From an uncultured Acidobacteriaceae bacterium (GTDB taxonomy: Bacteria > Acidobacteriota > Terriglobia > Terriglobales > Acidobacteriaceae): a DNA stretch of 64,000 bases. How positions within the stretch are numbered: position 1 is the first letter of the stretch; every line of letters begins with the position of its first letter. Below the pieces are notes generated by a model that was not told the origin of the DNA, searched no databases, and saw nothing but the letters and a program-made list of their open reading frames with translations. Location of the stretch: assembly GCA_903828675.1 (NCBI GenBank), contig CAIKND010000048.1:1-64000 (forward strand). Direction: 5' to 3'. This document shows, piece after piece, positions 44,720 to 55,403 of the stretch. The position numbers were made by a program, and so were the translations under genes.

Positions 44720-45876
44720 GCGGGCATCTCCGTGGAGTTCATTCCGCGGCACAGCGCCAATGCGGTCATGTCGTCTCCCTGCGGGCTGCCTTCTGAAAAC
44801 GCCTCGATGGCCGTCCACAATGCATCGAGAATACCATCGGCATTCTCCAGCGGGCACGTAGAAAATTCACTCATAAGGCGTTCTGGCCCAAACTCCTCAT
44901 CCCCCTTGAACACCTCGGTCAGCCCGTCCGTGTAGAAAAGCAGCCGCGCTCCCGGTATGAACACGCAACGCTCGCTGGAGTAGCGCATGCCAGACAAAAG
45001 GCCCAGCGGCGTGCCTGTTGCGTCAAACTGGTGGGGCTTCTGGCCCGGTGCAATCAGAAATCCGGGATTGTGCCCCGCGTTGACGACTTCAAGTTCGCCG
45101 GTGTCCGGATGCAGCCTGAGAAAGATGGCGGTTACATAGCGGCGGCGGGCTTCTTCGCCTTCGGTCCAGTGGTGCTGGTTCATGCGCGTCGCCAGCTCGT
45201 CCAGCGGCAATCCGGTCACGGCCATCGCCCGAAAGGCCGAGCGGAAACTCGTGGACCAGATCGCCGAAGCCAGTCCCTTGCCGGCCACATCGGCCACGGC
45301 CATAAGGATGCTGCCGTCAGGTTGCGCCACAATATCAAGGTAATCGCCGCCCACTTCGTAACAAGTGGCGGAGCGGAAAGCCAGCGAATAGCCCGCAATA
45401 GACGGCAGCTTTTGCGGCAGCAGCGAGCGCTGAATCAGGCGCGCCGCATCCAGGTCTTGTTGTACGCGGGCAAACTCCACGTTCCGTTTATGATTGCGGG
45501 CATTCTCGAGCGCCACCGCGGCCTGCAGCGCCAGGCCTTCAATAAAGTCCGACTCGTAGATGGTCAGTTCGCGCCCATCGGGAGAGGCCACAACCAGCTC
45601 CGCCAGGCGGCTTCCGTCCCGGGCGTCAAGCGGCCAGCTAAGCTGCGATCCGGTGGAGGCCGGGTCGTCGCCATAGATAAGCCCGGCTGAAGGAAAAGCC
45701 GCACCGGCCATCTCCAGCTCGCGCACCACGATGCTGAGCACCTGCTCCAGAACTTCGTTTTCATGGATCGTGGAGTGAACCTGCCGCGAAGCCTCAAGCA
45801 GCGCCTGCAACCGCGCCACCTGCTGCTGCAAATCGATCGTCTCACCACTGCCCGGAAGCTGAATCCCCGCCGCCAT
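44716..45876 (-). CDS. GAF-PP2C (SpoIIE/RsbU-type) serine phosphatase
   Basis: The 386-residue protein has a short coiled coil (LQQQVARLQALLEASRQVHS), a GAF-like sensor domain (residues ~40-140) and a PP2C domain with the metal motifs CYEVGGDYLDIV, VADVAGKGLASA, VVNAGHNPGFLI, FYTDGLTEVF and GDDMTALAL. It dephosphorylates the STAS protein in response to a signal read by the GAF domain. First gene of the operon; upstream gap is only 95 bases and contains a palindromic repeat (45925-45950). Confidence 0.9.
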   Translation of the reverse strand: MAAGIQLPGSGETIDLQQQVARLQALLEASRQVHSTIHENEVLEQVLSIVVRELEMAGAAFPSAGLIYGDDPASTGSQLSWPLDARDGSRLAELVVASPDGRELTIYESDFIEGLALQAAVALENARNHKRNVEFARVQQDLDAARLIQRSLLPQKLPSIAGYSLAFRSATCYEVGGDYLDIVAQPDGSILMAVADVAGKGLASAIWSTSFRSAFRAMAVTGLPLDELATRMNQHHWTEGEEARRRYVTAIFLRLHPDTGELEVVNAGHNPGFLIAPGQKPHQFDATGTPLGLLSGMRYSSERCVFIPGARLLFYTDGLTEVFKGDEEFGPERLMSEFSTCPLENADGILDALWTAIEAFSEGSPQGDDMTALALCRGMNSTEMPA

Positions 45877-45924
45877 TACATCCTCCGTGGAATTTCACTC
45901 TAGCACGATGGAGCCACGCTATCG

Positions 45925-45950
45925 CCCAGGTCCCAAAATCGAGATCCTGG
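45925..45950. repeat. Short palindromic intergenic repeat, copy 1
   Basis: CCCAGGTCCCAAAATCGAGA and its next bases TCCTGG closely match 58089-58112 (CCCAGGTCTCAAATCGAGAT...). Both copies are in intergenic gaps next to gene ends and can fold on themselves. Probably a dispersed REP-type element. Confidence 0.5.
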
Positions 45951-45971
45951 CGCCCCATATATATTTCTTGA

Positions 45972-46652
45972 TCAAGCGCCAATCACCGCCCGAATATCCT
46001 TCATCTCCAGGATGCGCTTCTCGTAGCCGTGTTTGGCAACGGCCAGCATCGCCTGGCCGATCTGTCGCGTGGTGACCACCGAATTCGGCAGCAGGCGACC
46101 AAGCAGGGGCAAAAGCGGCCCGCCAAATTTATAGAATGCCCGATACGCCGGCGTCTTCGACTGGATGCCGTCGAGAGGCTGGATGATTCCGGGACGGAAC
46201 ATGTAGGCCTTGAAGGGAAGCCGCAGCAGCGCATTCTCTGTCCGGCCCTTGACGCGCGCCCACATCACGCGGCCTTTTTCCGAACTGTCGGTCCCCGCGC
46301 CGGAGACATAAATGAAGGTCATTCCGGGGTTGAGACGGCAGAGTATTTCCGCGGCTGCCATCGTAAGCCCATACGTGATCGGCTCGTAGTCTGCCTCTTT
46401 CATCCCGCTTGACGAGACGCCGAGCGTGAAAAAGCAGGCGTCGAAGCCGGTCAGTACACTCTCAAGACCCGCGTAGTTTCCCAGGTCGCGGTGGATGATC
46501 TCCCGCAATTTGGGCTGACGCAGCTCGGGACAATGCTCGGCGGCTGGGCTTCGGCCGATGGTTGTCGCCAGCTCAACTTCCGGGTCGCGCAGGCATTCGC
46601 GAAGCACGCCTTGCCCCACCATGCCCGTAGCTCCAAAGACCAATACCTTCAT
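45972..46652 (-). CDS. NAD(P)H-binding atypical short-chain dehydrogenase/epimerase-like protein
   Basis: The 226-residue protein starts with the Rossmann motif MKVLVFGATGMVGQGVLREC (G-x-T-G-x-x-G), has IYVSGAGTDSSEKGRVMW where a catalytic Ser would sit and lacks a canonical Y-x-x-x-K pair. This matches NAD(P)H-binding proteins of the HTATIP2/YbjT type. Start at 46652 is the start of the Rossmann strand, with GGGGTAAAG upstream. Function unknown. Confidence 0.8.
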   Translation of the reverse strand: MKVLVFGATGMVGQGVLRECLRDPEVELATTIGRSPAAEHCPELRQPKLREIIHRDLGNYAGLESVLTGFDACFFTLGVSSSGMKEADYEPITYGLTMAAAEILCRLNPGMTFIYVSGAGTDSSEKGRVMWARVKGRTENALLRLPFKAYMFRPGIIQPLDGIQSKTPAYRAFYKFGGPLLPLLGRLLPNSVVTTRQIGQAMLAVAKHGYEKRILEMKDIRAVIGA

Positions 46653-47007
46653 TTCTTTACCCCGCATCCCTGGCCAGGTGGCACCCAACATGCTGCCCGG
46701 CCTTCCCAATATCGACTTTGATGCCGACATTCAAGCGAAGTGAGTGCTGAGAGGCCTCCCACCACGCCATTACACCGGTATTACCCCATTCGCTTACAAT
46801 GATTTCGTCTTCATTCTGGGAAACGCAGCGTTCATACAAAGCCTCGAATCAGCGCCCTTTGATCTCCCTGGCGTAGACGAAACCTTTGGTCAAATTGTTT
46901 CGTCCCTACAAACGTACGCGGACTGTTTGCCTCATTTTGAGGGTTGCGGTCGCATTGCTGCCCCTTCGCGGGCACTGAATTAAAAGAAAAAGACAGGAAC
47001 CGACACC

Positions 47008-48333
47008 ATGTCTATCGAAGGCACTCAAGAGCCCTATCAGTCCGATAACAGCACAATCAATCAGCCAGCCCCACGCAAGCGGACCTGGGTTCGCGTCGTA
47101 GTTTACGTGGTGCTGTTGAGCGCTGTGGGGTTCGCGGTATGGCGGATCTACCAGAACAAGCAGGCCTCCGAGGCCAACACCGCCCAGCAGGCTGCGGCGC
47201 TGCTCAATCGGCCCGTTCCTGTGCAGGTGGTCGCGGTCGAGGAGAGGCCCATGCCTATCTTCCTCACCGCTCTGGGCACGGTCATCCCCTATATGAGTGT
47301 CACTGTAAAGGCGCGGGTCAACGGTCAGCTTCTCCCGGTCAAGTTTACTGAGGGCCAGCAGGTAAAGCAGGGTCAGACCATTATGACCATCGACCCAAGA
47401 CCGTACAAGGCTGCGCTGGACCAGGCCAAGGGAACTTTGGCCCACGATCAAGCCCTCCTCAAGGACGCCCAGGCGCAGTATGCCCGCTACAAAGCGCTTT
47501 ACGAAGCGGGCGTGGTCTCAAAAGCGGCCATGGAAACCTACGAGTCCACCCAGGGTCAATACCTTGGCGCCATCGAGTCAGACAAAGCGGCCATCGAAAA
47601 CGCGCAGTTGCAACTAAATTGGTGCACCATTCAGGCGCCAATCAGCGGCAAGATCGGCCTGCGCCTGGTGGATCCAGGCAATATCATCACGGCCAACACC
47701 ACTAACCTCGTGATCATCAACCAGTTCCAGCCGATCTCAGTGAACTTCACTTTGCCTGAGACTCAGCTTCCCCAGGTGCTGCAGAAACTGGCCGCGGACA
47801 AGCGCCTGCCTGTGGACGCTTTCGATCGCGGCAACGTGCAGAAGCTTGCGACAGGTTTGCTGCTCACCACCGACAACCAGATAGACACCACCACTGGAAC
47901 CGCCAAGCTCAAAGCGGTCTTTGACAACCGCGACGATGCCATGTTCCCGAATCAGTTTGTGAACATCCACCTGGTGATGGAAAACCGGCAGAATGCACTT
48001 GTGGTGCCATCGGCCGCTATTCAGACCGGCTTACAGGGTTCATTCGTTTGGGTGATCGGCGCCGACGAGAAGGGCGCTACCATCGCCAAAATGCAGCAGG
48101 TGAAGATCGCCCTGGCGCAGGGGCAGTTGACCATTCTGGACGGCGGCGTAGAGCTTGGCCAGAAGGTGGTCGTGGACGGCACAGACCGGCTCCGGCCGGG
48201 TGCGTCGGTCGTGATTAGCCAAATCCGGCCGAAAACCAGCCAGGCCACGCCTTCCAATCAAGGTGCGCCGGCCGCTTCCGCCTCCACGGGCGGCAAGGAG
48301 ACTGGGAAGCGTCACAAGAAGGAGCAGCAGTGA
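47008..48333 (+). CDS. mdtA: RND efflux membrane-fusion (periplasmic adaptor) protein, MdtA-like
   Basis: The 441-residue protein has an N-terminal membrane anchor ([20 protein letters not shown]), the barrel-lipoyl segment ([20 protein letters not shown]), an alpha-hairpin ([20 protein letters not shown]), the second lipoyl part ([20 protein letters not shown]) and a beta-barrel domain. The Ala/Ser-rich tail is typical. It links the inner-membrane pumps to an outer-membrane channel. GTGA overlap with the first pump gene at 48330. No TolC-like channel gene is nearby. Confidence 0.9.
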   Translation: MSIEGTQEPYQSDNSTINQPAPRKRTWVRVVVYVVLLSAVGFAVWRIYQNKQASEANTAQQAAALLNRPVPVQVVAVEERPMPIFLTALGTVIPYMSVTVKARVNGQLLPVKFTEGQQVKQGQTIMTIDPRPYKAALDQAKGTLAHDQALLKDAQAQYARYKALYEAGVVSKAAMETYESTQGQYLGAIESDKAAIENAQLQLNWCTIQAPISGKIGLRLVDPGNIITANTTNLVIINQFQPISVNFTLPETQLPQVLQKLAADKRLPVDAFDRGNVQKLATGLLLTTDNQIDTTTGTAKLKAVFDNRDDAMFPNQFVNIHLVMENRQNALVVPSAAIQTGLQGSFVWVIGADEKGATIAKMQQVKIALAQGQLTILDGGVELGQKVVVDGTDRLRPGASVVISQIRPKTSQATPSNQGAPAASASTGGKETGKRHKKEQQ

Positions 48334-51300
48334 GCCTTAGTCCTTCCCGGCCCTTCATTCTGCGCCCGGTAGCGACTTCGCTGCTGATGGCGGCCATTTT
48401 GCTCGCTGGCGGTGTCGGCTACTATCAGTTGCCGGTCTCCGCGCTGCCCGAGGTGGATTACCCCATCATCCAGGTGCTCACGTTCTATCCGGGCGCTGGG
48501 CCTTCCGTGATGGCTTCGTCGGTAACCGCGCCTCTGGAGCGTCAGTTCGGCCAGATGCCGGGCCTGAAGCAGATGACTTCGGTCAGTTCCGGCGGCGGCT
48601 CGGTCATTACGCTCGAATTCAACCTCGACGAGAACATCGATGTCGCCGAGCAGGAAGTTCAAGCGGCCATCAACGCGGGTAACAGTTTCCTTCCCCCCGA
48701 TCTGCCCAATCCTCCTATTTACAGCAAGGTAAACCCCGCCGACGCGCCCATTATGACGCTCGCGCTCACCTCGGATACGCTGCCGCTCGACAAGATTGAA
48801 GATGCGGCCGACACCAACCTGGCGCAGAAAATCTCGCAGGTTACCGGCGTCGGCATGGTCTCCATCGCCGGAGGCCAAAAGCCCTCGGTACGCATTCAGG
48901 CGAATCCGTCGCAGCTTGCCGCTTACAACCTGAGCCTTGAAGACCTGCGCGTTGCTGTCGCGGCGGCCAATGTGGATCAGGCCAAGGGCACGCTGAACGG
49001 CTCGCGCCAGTCTTACACCATCGGCGCCAACGACCAGTTGCTTTCGAGTTCCGATTACAAGCCGGTGATTGTGGCCTATCGCAATGGGGCCCCGGTGCGC
49101 GCCTCCGATGTGGCGCTGATTGTGGATTCCGCTGAAAACAACCAGCAGGCCGCCTGGATGGACCACCATCCCGCCGTCATCGTCAATATCCAGCGCCAGC
49201 CGGGCGCCAACATCATCGCCGTCGTGGACCGCATCCAGAAGCTGTTGCCGCAGTTGCAGACCAGCCTTCCGGCAAGCATTCAAGTCAAGGTGCTCACTGA
49301 CCGCACCGTCACCATCCGCGCCTCGGTCAAAGACGTCGAGTTTGACCTGATGATCACCGTCGCCCTGGTGGTCATGGTCATCTTCCTCTTCTTGCGCAAC
49401 CTGGCGGCTACCATTATTCCGTCGGTCGCTGTGCCCTTGTCGATTGTGGGCACCTTTGGCGTGATGTACCTGCTCGGCTACTCGCTGAACAACCTGACAC
49501 TGATGGCGCTCACCATCTCGACCGGGTTCGTCGTGGACGACGCCATCGTGATGATCGAGAACATCTCGCGCTTCATTGAAGAAGGCATGAGCCCCATGCA
49601 GGCGGCGCTCAAGGGCAGCGAGCAGATCGGCTTTACCATCATGTCGCTCACTGTTTCGCTCATCGCGGTGCTTATCCCGCTGCTATTCATGAGCGACGTG
49701 GTGGGACGCCTGTTCCGCGAATTCGCCATCACCCTGGCCATCACCATCCTGGTTTCCGCGGTCGTCTCGCTGACCCTGACGCCGATGATGTGTTCCCGCA
49801 TTCTCCAGGACAAGGCAACGGCCAAACAGACGCGCTTCTATCATTGGTCGGAGAAGGTCTTCAACTCCATCATCGCCTCCTATGGGCGTGCGCTGACGGT
49901 AATTCTGCGCTACCGCTTTATCACTCTGATGGTCACCATCGGAACCTTCGTAGCCACCGTTCTGCTCTTCATCATCGTCCCTAAAGGCTTCTTCCCGGTG
50001 CAGGACACGGGCGTTATCCTGGGCATCTCCGAGGCGCCGCAAACGGTCAGTTTCGCCAGCATGGCCCAGCGCCAGCAAAAGCTCGTGGACGTCGTTCTGC
50101 AGGACCCGGCGGTTGATAACATCTCCTCCTTCATCGGCGTCGACGGCACCAATACCACGCTGAACTCGGGCCGCATCCAGATCAATCTCAAGCCGTTGGA
50201 GGTGCGGAAGATCTCCGCAACCGATGTGATTCGCCGCATGCAGAGCAAGGTCAACGCCGTCGAGGGCATTCAGCTCTTCCTGCAGCCGCTCCAGGATCTC
50301 ACCGTGGAAGACCGCATCAGCCGGACACAGTTTCAATACGCTCTCGAAGATCCGAACGCAGCCGAACTGGCCACCTACACCCGCAAGATGGTGGATGAGC
50401 TGAGCAAGGAGAACGTGGTGACCGATGTGGCCAGCGACCTGCAAGACCAGGGCTTGGCCGCGCATCTTGAGATCGACCGAGACACAGCGGCGCGGTTGGG
50501 CATCGCCATGGCCGACATCGACAATACCCTCTACGACGCCTTCGGACAGCGCCAGGTTTCCACCATCTTCACCCAGCTCAACCAGTACCACGTGGTAATG
50601 GAAGTGGGACAAAACTTCCAGACCAGCCCCACCATGCTCAGCGAGCTTTTTGTAAGGTCGTCCAACGGTTCGCAGGTTCCGCTCAGCATGGTGTCTCACT
50701 GGGAGCAGACGCAAGCCCAGCTTTCAATCGGGCACCAGGACCAGTTCCCGTCGACCGTGGTCAGCTTCAACCTCGCGCCCGGTAAAGCGCTTGGCGACGC
50801 CGTCAAGGCCGTCAATCAGGTCGAGCAGCGCATTCAGATGCCGGCCTCCATCAACTCCAGCTTCCAGGGCACGGCAGCCGCCTTCCAGACTTCCCTGGCC
50901 AACGAGCCGATCCTGATTCTGGCCGCCCTGGTTACCGTCTACATTGTGCTCGGCGTGCTCTACGAGAGCTACATTCACCCCATTACCATCATCTCCACAC
51001 TGCCCTCCGCGGGCGTGGGCGCCCTGCTGGCGCTGCTGATCACCCGGGTTGAATTCTCGGTGATTGCACTCATCGGCATCATCCTGCTCATTGGTATTGT
51101 GCAGAAAAACGCCATTATGATGATCGACTTTGCCTTGCAGGCTGAGCGCGACGAGGGCAAAACCGCCGAGGCCGCCATCTTCCAGGCTTGCTTGCTGCGC
51201 TTCAGGCCCATCATTATGACGACTATGGCCGCCCTGCTCGGCGGTCTCCCGCTGGCATTGGGCGGTGGTGTTGGTGCTGAACTCCGCATGCCGCTGGGCG

Positions 51301-51455
51301 TCACCATCGTCGGCGGTCTCATCATGTCGCAGATGCTCACCTTATTCACAACGCCAGTCGTTTATCTCTATTTCGACAAGCTGGCAAGGCGTTTCAAGCC
51401 CCGCGATATCAGCGTCGGCGAGGAACTGGAACACCAACCGGTCAGCGCTGACTGA
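48330..51455 (+). CDS. mdtB: RND multidrug efflux permease, MdtB-like
   Basis: The 1041-residue inner-membrane pump has 12 helices and two large periplasmic loops. Visible: [19 protein letters not shown] (TM1), the TM4 proton-relay pair in [33 protein letters not shown] after TM7, and [19 protein letters not shown] in TM10-11. GTG start at 48330 overlaps the adaptor stop. With the next gene it forms the two-pump arrangement of MdtABC, in which the B and C subunits make a heterotrimer. Confidence 0.93.
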   Translation: MSLSPSRPFILRPVATSLLMAAILLAGGVGYYQLPVSALPEVDYPIIQVLTFYPGAGPSVMASSVTAPLERQFGQMPGLKQMTSVSSGGGSVITLEFNLDENIDVAEQEVQAAINAGNSFLPPDLPNPPIYSKVNPADAPIMTLALTSDTLPLDKIEDAADTNLAQKISQVTGVGMVSIAGGQKPSVRIQANPSQLAAYNLSLEDLRVAVAAANVDQAKGTLNGSRQSYTIGANDQLLSSSDYKPVIVAYRNGAPVRASDVALIVDSAENNQQAAWMDHHPAVIVNIQRQPGANIIAVVDRIQKLLPQLQTSLPASIQVKVLTDRTVTIRASVKDVEFDLMITVALVVMVIFLFLRNLAATIIPSVAVPLSIVGTFGVMYLLGYSLNNLTLMALTISTGFVVDDAIVMIENISRFIEEGMSPMQAALKGSEQIGFTIMSLTVSLIAVLIPLLFMSDVVGRLFREFAITLAITILVSAVVSLTLTPMMCSRILQDKATAKQTRFYHWSEKVFNSIIASYGRALTVILRYRFITLMVTIGTFVATVLLFIIVPKGFFPVQDTGVILGISEAPQTVSFASMAQRQQKLVDVVLQDPAVDNISSFIGVDGTNTTLNSGRIQINLKPLEVRKISATDVIRRMQSKVNAVEGIQLFLQPLQDLTVEDRISRTQFQYALEDPNAAELATYTRKMVDELSKENVVTDVASDLQDQGLAAHLEIDRDTAARLGIAMADIDNTLYDAFGQRQVSTIFTQLNQYHVVMEVGQNFQTSPTMLSELFVRSSNGSQVPLSMVSHWEQTQAQLSIGHQDQFPSTVVSFNLAPGKALGDAVKAVNQVEQRIQMPASINSSFQGTAAAFQTSLANEPILILAALVTVYIVLGVLYESYIHPITIISTLPSAGVGALLALLITRVEFSVIALIGIILLIGIVQKNAIMMIDFALQAERDEGKTAEAAIFQACLLRFRPIIMTTMAALLGGLPLALGGGVGAELRMPLGVTIVGGLIMSQMLTLFTTPVVYLYFDKLARRFKPRDISVGEELEHQPVSAD

Positions 51456-51467
51456 GGATAAGGACCA

Positions 51468-54400
51468 ATGCATCTTTCCGCACCCTTCATCAAGCGCCCG
51501 GTAGCCACTTCACTGCTGAGCATGGCTCTGCTTCTGGCCGGCTCCGTGGCCTACTCGCTGCTGCCCGTAGCCTCGCTGCCCGACGTCGATTCTCCGGTTA
51601 TCGGTGTCGGAGCAGGATTGCCCGGCGGCAGCCCGGAGACGATGGCTTCGGCCGTCGCCACTCCGCTCGAGCGCCAGTTCGGACGCATCGCCGGCGTAAA
51701 CCAGATGACCTCGTCGAGTTCGCTGGGGTCGGCCTCCGTTGCCCTCCAATTCGACATCAATCGCAATATCGATGCGGCCGCGCGCGACGTGCAGGCCGCC
51801 ATCAACGCCGCCCGCAGCCAGCTACCCTCCTATCTGCCCCAGAATCCCGGCTACCGCAAGTCCAACCCCGCCGAAGCGCCCATTCTTATCCTCACGCTCA
51901 CCTCCGACGTGATTTCCAAGCCGCAGATTTACGACCTGGCCGACTCGATCCTCGCGCAGAAAATCTCGCAGATTCAGGGCGTGGGCCAGGTGTTTGTGGG
52001 CGGCAGCGCCAGCCCCGCGGTGCGCGTCGAGCTGAACCCGATGCAGTTGGCCAACACCGGCATCGGCCTCGAGGCGGTGCGCACCGCCCTGTCTGGCTCC
52101 AATGCCAACCGGCCCAAAGGCGCGTTTCAGGACGCGGAACACCGCTGGTCTATCAACGACAACGACCAGATCTTCAAAGCTAAGGATTTTGCACCCATCA
52201 TCGCCGGCTACAACCGGCTGACCGGCGCGCCGGTGCGCGTCGAGGATCTGGGTACGGTTACCGACAGCGTCGCCAACATCCTCACCGCCGGAGTGGCGGG
52301 CATTAATCCCATCAACGGACCTTCCGGGCAGATGCAGGATGCAATCCTGGTCATCATCATGAAGAGCCCCGGAGCCAACGTTATCTCCACCGTGGATAAC
52401 GTGATGGTTGAGATGCCGCACCTGCAGGCTGCCATCCCGCCCACCGTGAAGATCAATGTGGCTGTGGACCGCACCACCACCATCCGTTCCGGCGTCCACG
52501 ACGTCGAGATCTCGCTGATGATCAGCGTGATGCTGGTCGTGCTCGTGGTCTTCATCTTCCTGCGCGAGGTATGGGCCACCATCATCCCCTCGGTCGCCGT
52601 CCCGCTCTCGCTGCTCGGCACCTTCGGCGTCATGTACCTAGCCGGATACACCATCGACAATCTCTCCCTCATGGCGCTCACCATCGCCACCGGTTTTGTG
52701 GTGGACGACGCCATCGTGGTCATCGAGAACATCACCCGCTATCTGGAAATGGGGATGAAGCCGTTTGCGGCTGCCATGAGGGGCTCCAAGGAGATCGGCT
52801 TTACCGTGCTTACCATGAGCACCTCGCTGATCGCCGTTTTCACGCCCATCCTGCTGATGGGCGGCCTTGTAGGCAAGCTCTTCCGCGAATTCGCCGTTAC
52901 CCTCTCGGTGGCTATCGCGGTTTCGCTCATGGTGTCGCTGACCACCACGCCCATGCTCTGCGCGCACTTTCTCAAGTCCCGGGACGATAGCCGCCACGGA
53001 TCCATCTATCGCGCCAGCGAGCGCGCCTTCCTGTGGCTGCGCGGCGAATACGCCTCCGCATTGCGTTGGGTCCTGCGCCACCAGTGGTTGATTCTGGGCG
53101 TGGCCATCGGCACCGCGCTCCTGAATATCTACCTGTACGTCATCGTGCCCAAAGGCTTTTTCCCGCAGCAGGACACCGGCCGCATGAGCGGCACCACCCG
53201 CGCATCCCAGGACATCAGCTTTGAAACCATGAGCGCCAAGCAGCGAGCACTGGCTCAAATGGTGCTTGACGATCCCGCTATCCTGTCGGTTACCGCGTTC
53301 GCGGGCGGCAGCGGGCCCGGCGGCGGCAGCAACAACGTGGGCCGCATGTTCATCGCGCTCAAGCCTCTGAGGCAGCGCCCCTACGTCGCAACCGCCAATG
53401 ATTGGGTCGGCCGCCTGCGCACGGCGCTCCATCTCCATCCCGACCACGTCTCCGCCAGCGATGTGGTCAATCGCCTCCGCCGCAAGCTTACCAGCGTTCC
53501 CGGCGCAACCCTGTTTCTCGTCCCCAATCAGGATATTCAGATCGGCGGCCGAGGCTCCGACGCGCAATACCAGTACACTCTCTCCGACGAGGATTTGAAG
53601 GAGCTAAATGTCTGGGCTCCGCAGTTGCAGGCACGCATGCGGGCCATGCCCGAGTTGCGCGACGTCTCCACAGATCAGCAGGATCAGGGTCTGGCTACCA
53701 ACCTCGTGATCGACCGCGACACCGCTTCCCGGCTCGGCATCACCGCCGCCATGATCGACCAGGTGCTTTACGATGCCTTCGGGCAGCGTCAGGTTTCCAC
53801 CATGTACACCGGCCTCAACCAGTACTTCGTGGTCATGGAAGTCGATCCGCAATACTCGTCGAGCCCCGATGCGCTCAACGGCATTTTCATCAAGGCGGCC
53901 AACGGCACCATGGTGCCCCTGGCCACCATCGCTCACTATCAGAATCAGCGAACCTCATTGCAAGTAAACCACCAGGGGCAGTACCCGTCCGTAACGCTCA
54001 CCTTCAACCTGGCGCCGAACGTGGCCCTGGGCGATGCGGTCACCGCGCTCGAGAAGACCCAGCGCGAACTTGGCATGCCCTCCGCCATCCACGCCAGCTT
54101 CCAGGGAACCGCGCAGGCCTTCCAGGACTCTCTCCGCAACGAGCCTTATCTCATCCTGGCCGCGCTGGTCGCCGTCTACATCGTCCTCGGCATCCTGTAT
54201 GAGAGCCTGATTCATCCGCTCACCATTCTCTCCACCCTTCCGCCGGCCGGGGTGGGCGCCATCCTCGCCCTGCTGATCACCGGCACCGAACTGAGCATCA
54301 TCGCGCTCATCGGCATCATCCTGCTCATCGGAATTGTGAAGAAGAACGCGATCATGATGATCGACTTTGCCCTGCAAGCCGAGCGCGATCAGGGATTGCC

Positions 54401-54683
54401 GCCCGTCGAGGCCATCTATCAGGCCTGTTTGCTCCGTTTCCGCCCCATCATGATGACCACCATGGCGGCCATGTTCGGCGGAATGCCGCTGGCGATCGGC
54501 ATGGGCGTCGGCTCTGAACTGCGCAAGCCCCTCGGCATCACCATCGTCGGCGGGCTGCTGGTTTCGCAGTTACTCACTCTGTTTACCACGCCAGTGGTTT
54601 ACCTCTTCTTCGATAAGCTCCAGTGGAAGATCATGAAACTGCACAAGCTCGGGTCGGAACTGGAAGAGGCGCCAGGGGACTAG
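51468..54683 (+). CDS. mdtC: RND multidrug efflux permease, MdtC-like
   Basis: Paralogue of the preceding pump (1071 residues), starting 12 bases after its stop with AAGGA upstream. Landmarks repeat: [40 protein letters not shown] with both relay aspartates, [33 protein letters not shown] Gly/Ser insertion (GGSGPGGGSNN, about residue 610) is in the second periplasmic loop. Likely partner in a heteromeric pump; which paralogue is B and which C is assigned by order only. Confidence 0.93.
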   Translation: MHLSAPFIKRPVATSLLSMALLLAGSVAYSLLPVASLPDVDSPVIGVGAGLPGGSPETMASAVATPLERQFGRIAGVNQMTSSSSLGSASVALQFDINRNIDAAARDVQAAINAARSQLPSYLPQNPGYRKSNPAEAPILILTLTSDVISKPQIYDLADSILAQKISQIQGVGQVFVGGSASPAVRVELNPMQLANTGIGLEAVRTALSGSNANRPKGAFQDAEHRWSINDNDQIFKAKDFAPIIAGYNRLTGAPVRVEDLGTVTDSVANILTAGVAGINPINGPSGQMQDAILVIIMKSPGANVISTVDNVMVEMPHLQAAIPPTVKINVAVDRTTTIRSGVHDVEISLMISVMLVVLVVFIFLREVWATIIPSVAVPLSLLGTFGVMYLAGYTIDNLSLMALTIATGFVVDDAIVVIENITRYLEMGMKPFAAAMRGSKEIGFTVLTMSTSLIAVFTPILLMGGLVGKLFREFAVTLSVAIAVSLMVSLTTTPMLCAHFLKSRDDSRHGSIYRASERAFLWLRGEYASALRWVLRHQWLILGVAIGTALLNIYLYVIVPKGFFPQQDTGRMSGTTRASQDISFETMSAKQRALAQMVLDDPAILSVTAFAGGSGPGGGSNNVGRMFIALKPLRQRPYVATANDWVGRLRTALHLHPDHVSASDVVNRLRRKLTSVPGATLFLVPNQDIQIGGRGSDAQYQYTLSDEDLKELNVWAPQLQARMRAMPELRDVSTDQQDQGLATNLVIDRDTASRLGITAAMIDQVLYDAFGQRQVSTMYTGLNQYFVVMEVDPQYSSSPDALNGIFIKAANGTMVPLATIAHYQNQRTSLQVNHQGQYPSVTLTFNLAPNVALGDAVTALEKTQRELGMPSAIHASFQGTAQAFQDSLRNEPYLILAALVAVYIVLGILYESLIHPLTILSTLPPAGVGAILALLITGTELSIIALIGIILLIGIVKKNAIMMIDFALQAERDQGLPPVEAIYQACLLRFRPIMMTTMAAMFGGMPLAIGMGVGSELRKPLGITIVGGLLVSQLLTLFTTPVVYLFFDKLQWKIMKLHKLGSELEEAPGD

Positions 54684-55403
54684 GAGCCAGCTTTCAGCTC
54701 CCCTTTGCCGCCGGGCGCTGGAAGGCTCATCAATCTTTTCCTCTTTGTCGTTTGCATATAATTACCTCCGCTTGGCGCACAATCGTGTGTAGAGAACAAA
54801 ATGAAGCCGTATCTCTCAGCACTGCAAGCAGATCTTTGGCTTGGAGCCAATTCTCGTACCCCACCCCACCCCCCTCCTCCTCCCACCCCTCCCTACCCAC
54901 CCCCCCTCCTGCACAGAGGGGCTCTCGACTTTTCAACCGCATTGCTCAAGCTGCCCAAGTTTTGGTTTTTAAAGGGCGCGGCTTCATATGTACAGTAAGT
55001 AATTGAAAATAAATGCAATATTCAACATTTGAGGGAATGCTCGTCGACCTATCCATGCTATTTGTGGCCCTTTGTACTCGCTGCTCTTCCGGGCGGACAG
55101 CACTAGCAATTCCAGGATTGGTGTACCTCAAAGGCAATGCACAAAAGTGGCCGCGACGTCATGGTACCGTAGCCCTGCAACTGCTCCACCCGCGCTCCCA
55201 AACTCGCCGTTAAAGGCAGATTAATGGTATCGTCGAAACTATCCCGCACCGGCGAAGCGCGGGATTTCCCATATAAGCCATTCCGCCTGTTTTTGACCGA
55301 TTTCTACTTCTGCCAACCGAATCTGTCCTTGCACTCTTGCCGGGAGGCGGCACACGTGTCGTTACAAGGTTCCTGATTTGAATCGAAAGGGGAGCATATA
55401 CCG
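54684..55403. other. Long intergenic region with C-rich tract, upstream of the GAF-phosphorylase
   Basis: Holds the second copy of the ATAATTACC...CTTGGCGCACAATC motif (54757-54786) and a C-rich block at 54858-54911 with CCCTCCTCCTCCCACCCC, both shared with the rbfA upstream region. The complement has many G3-G6 runs. The last 200 bases should hold the promoter of the phosphorylase gene; AAAGGGGAG is its SD. No gene called. Confidence 0.5.
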
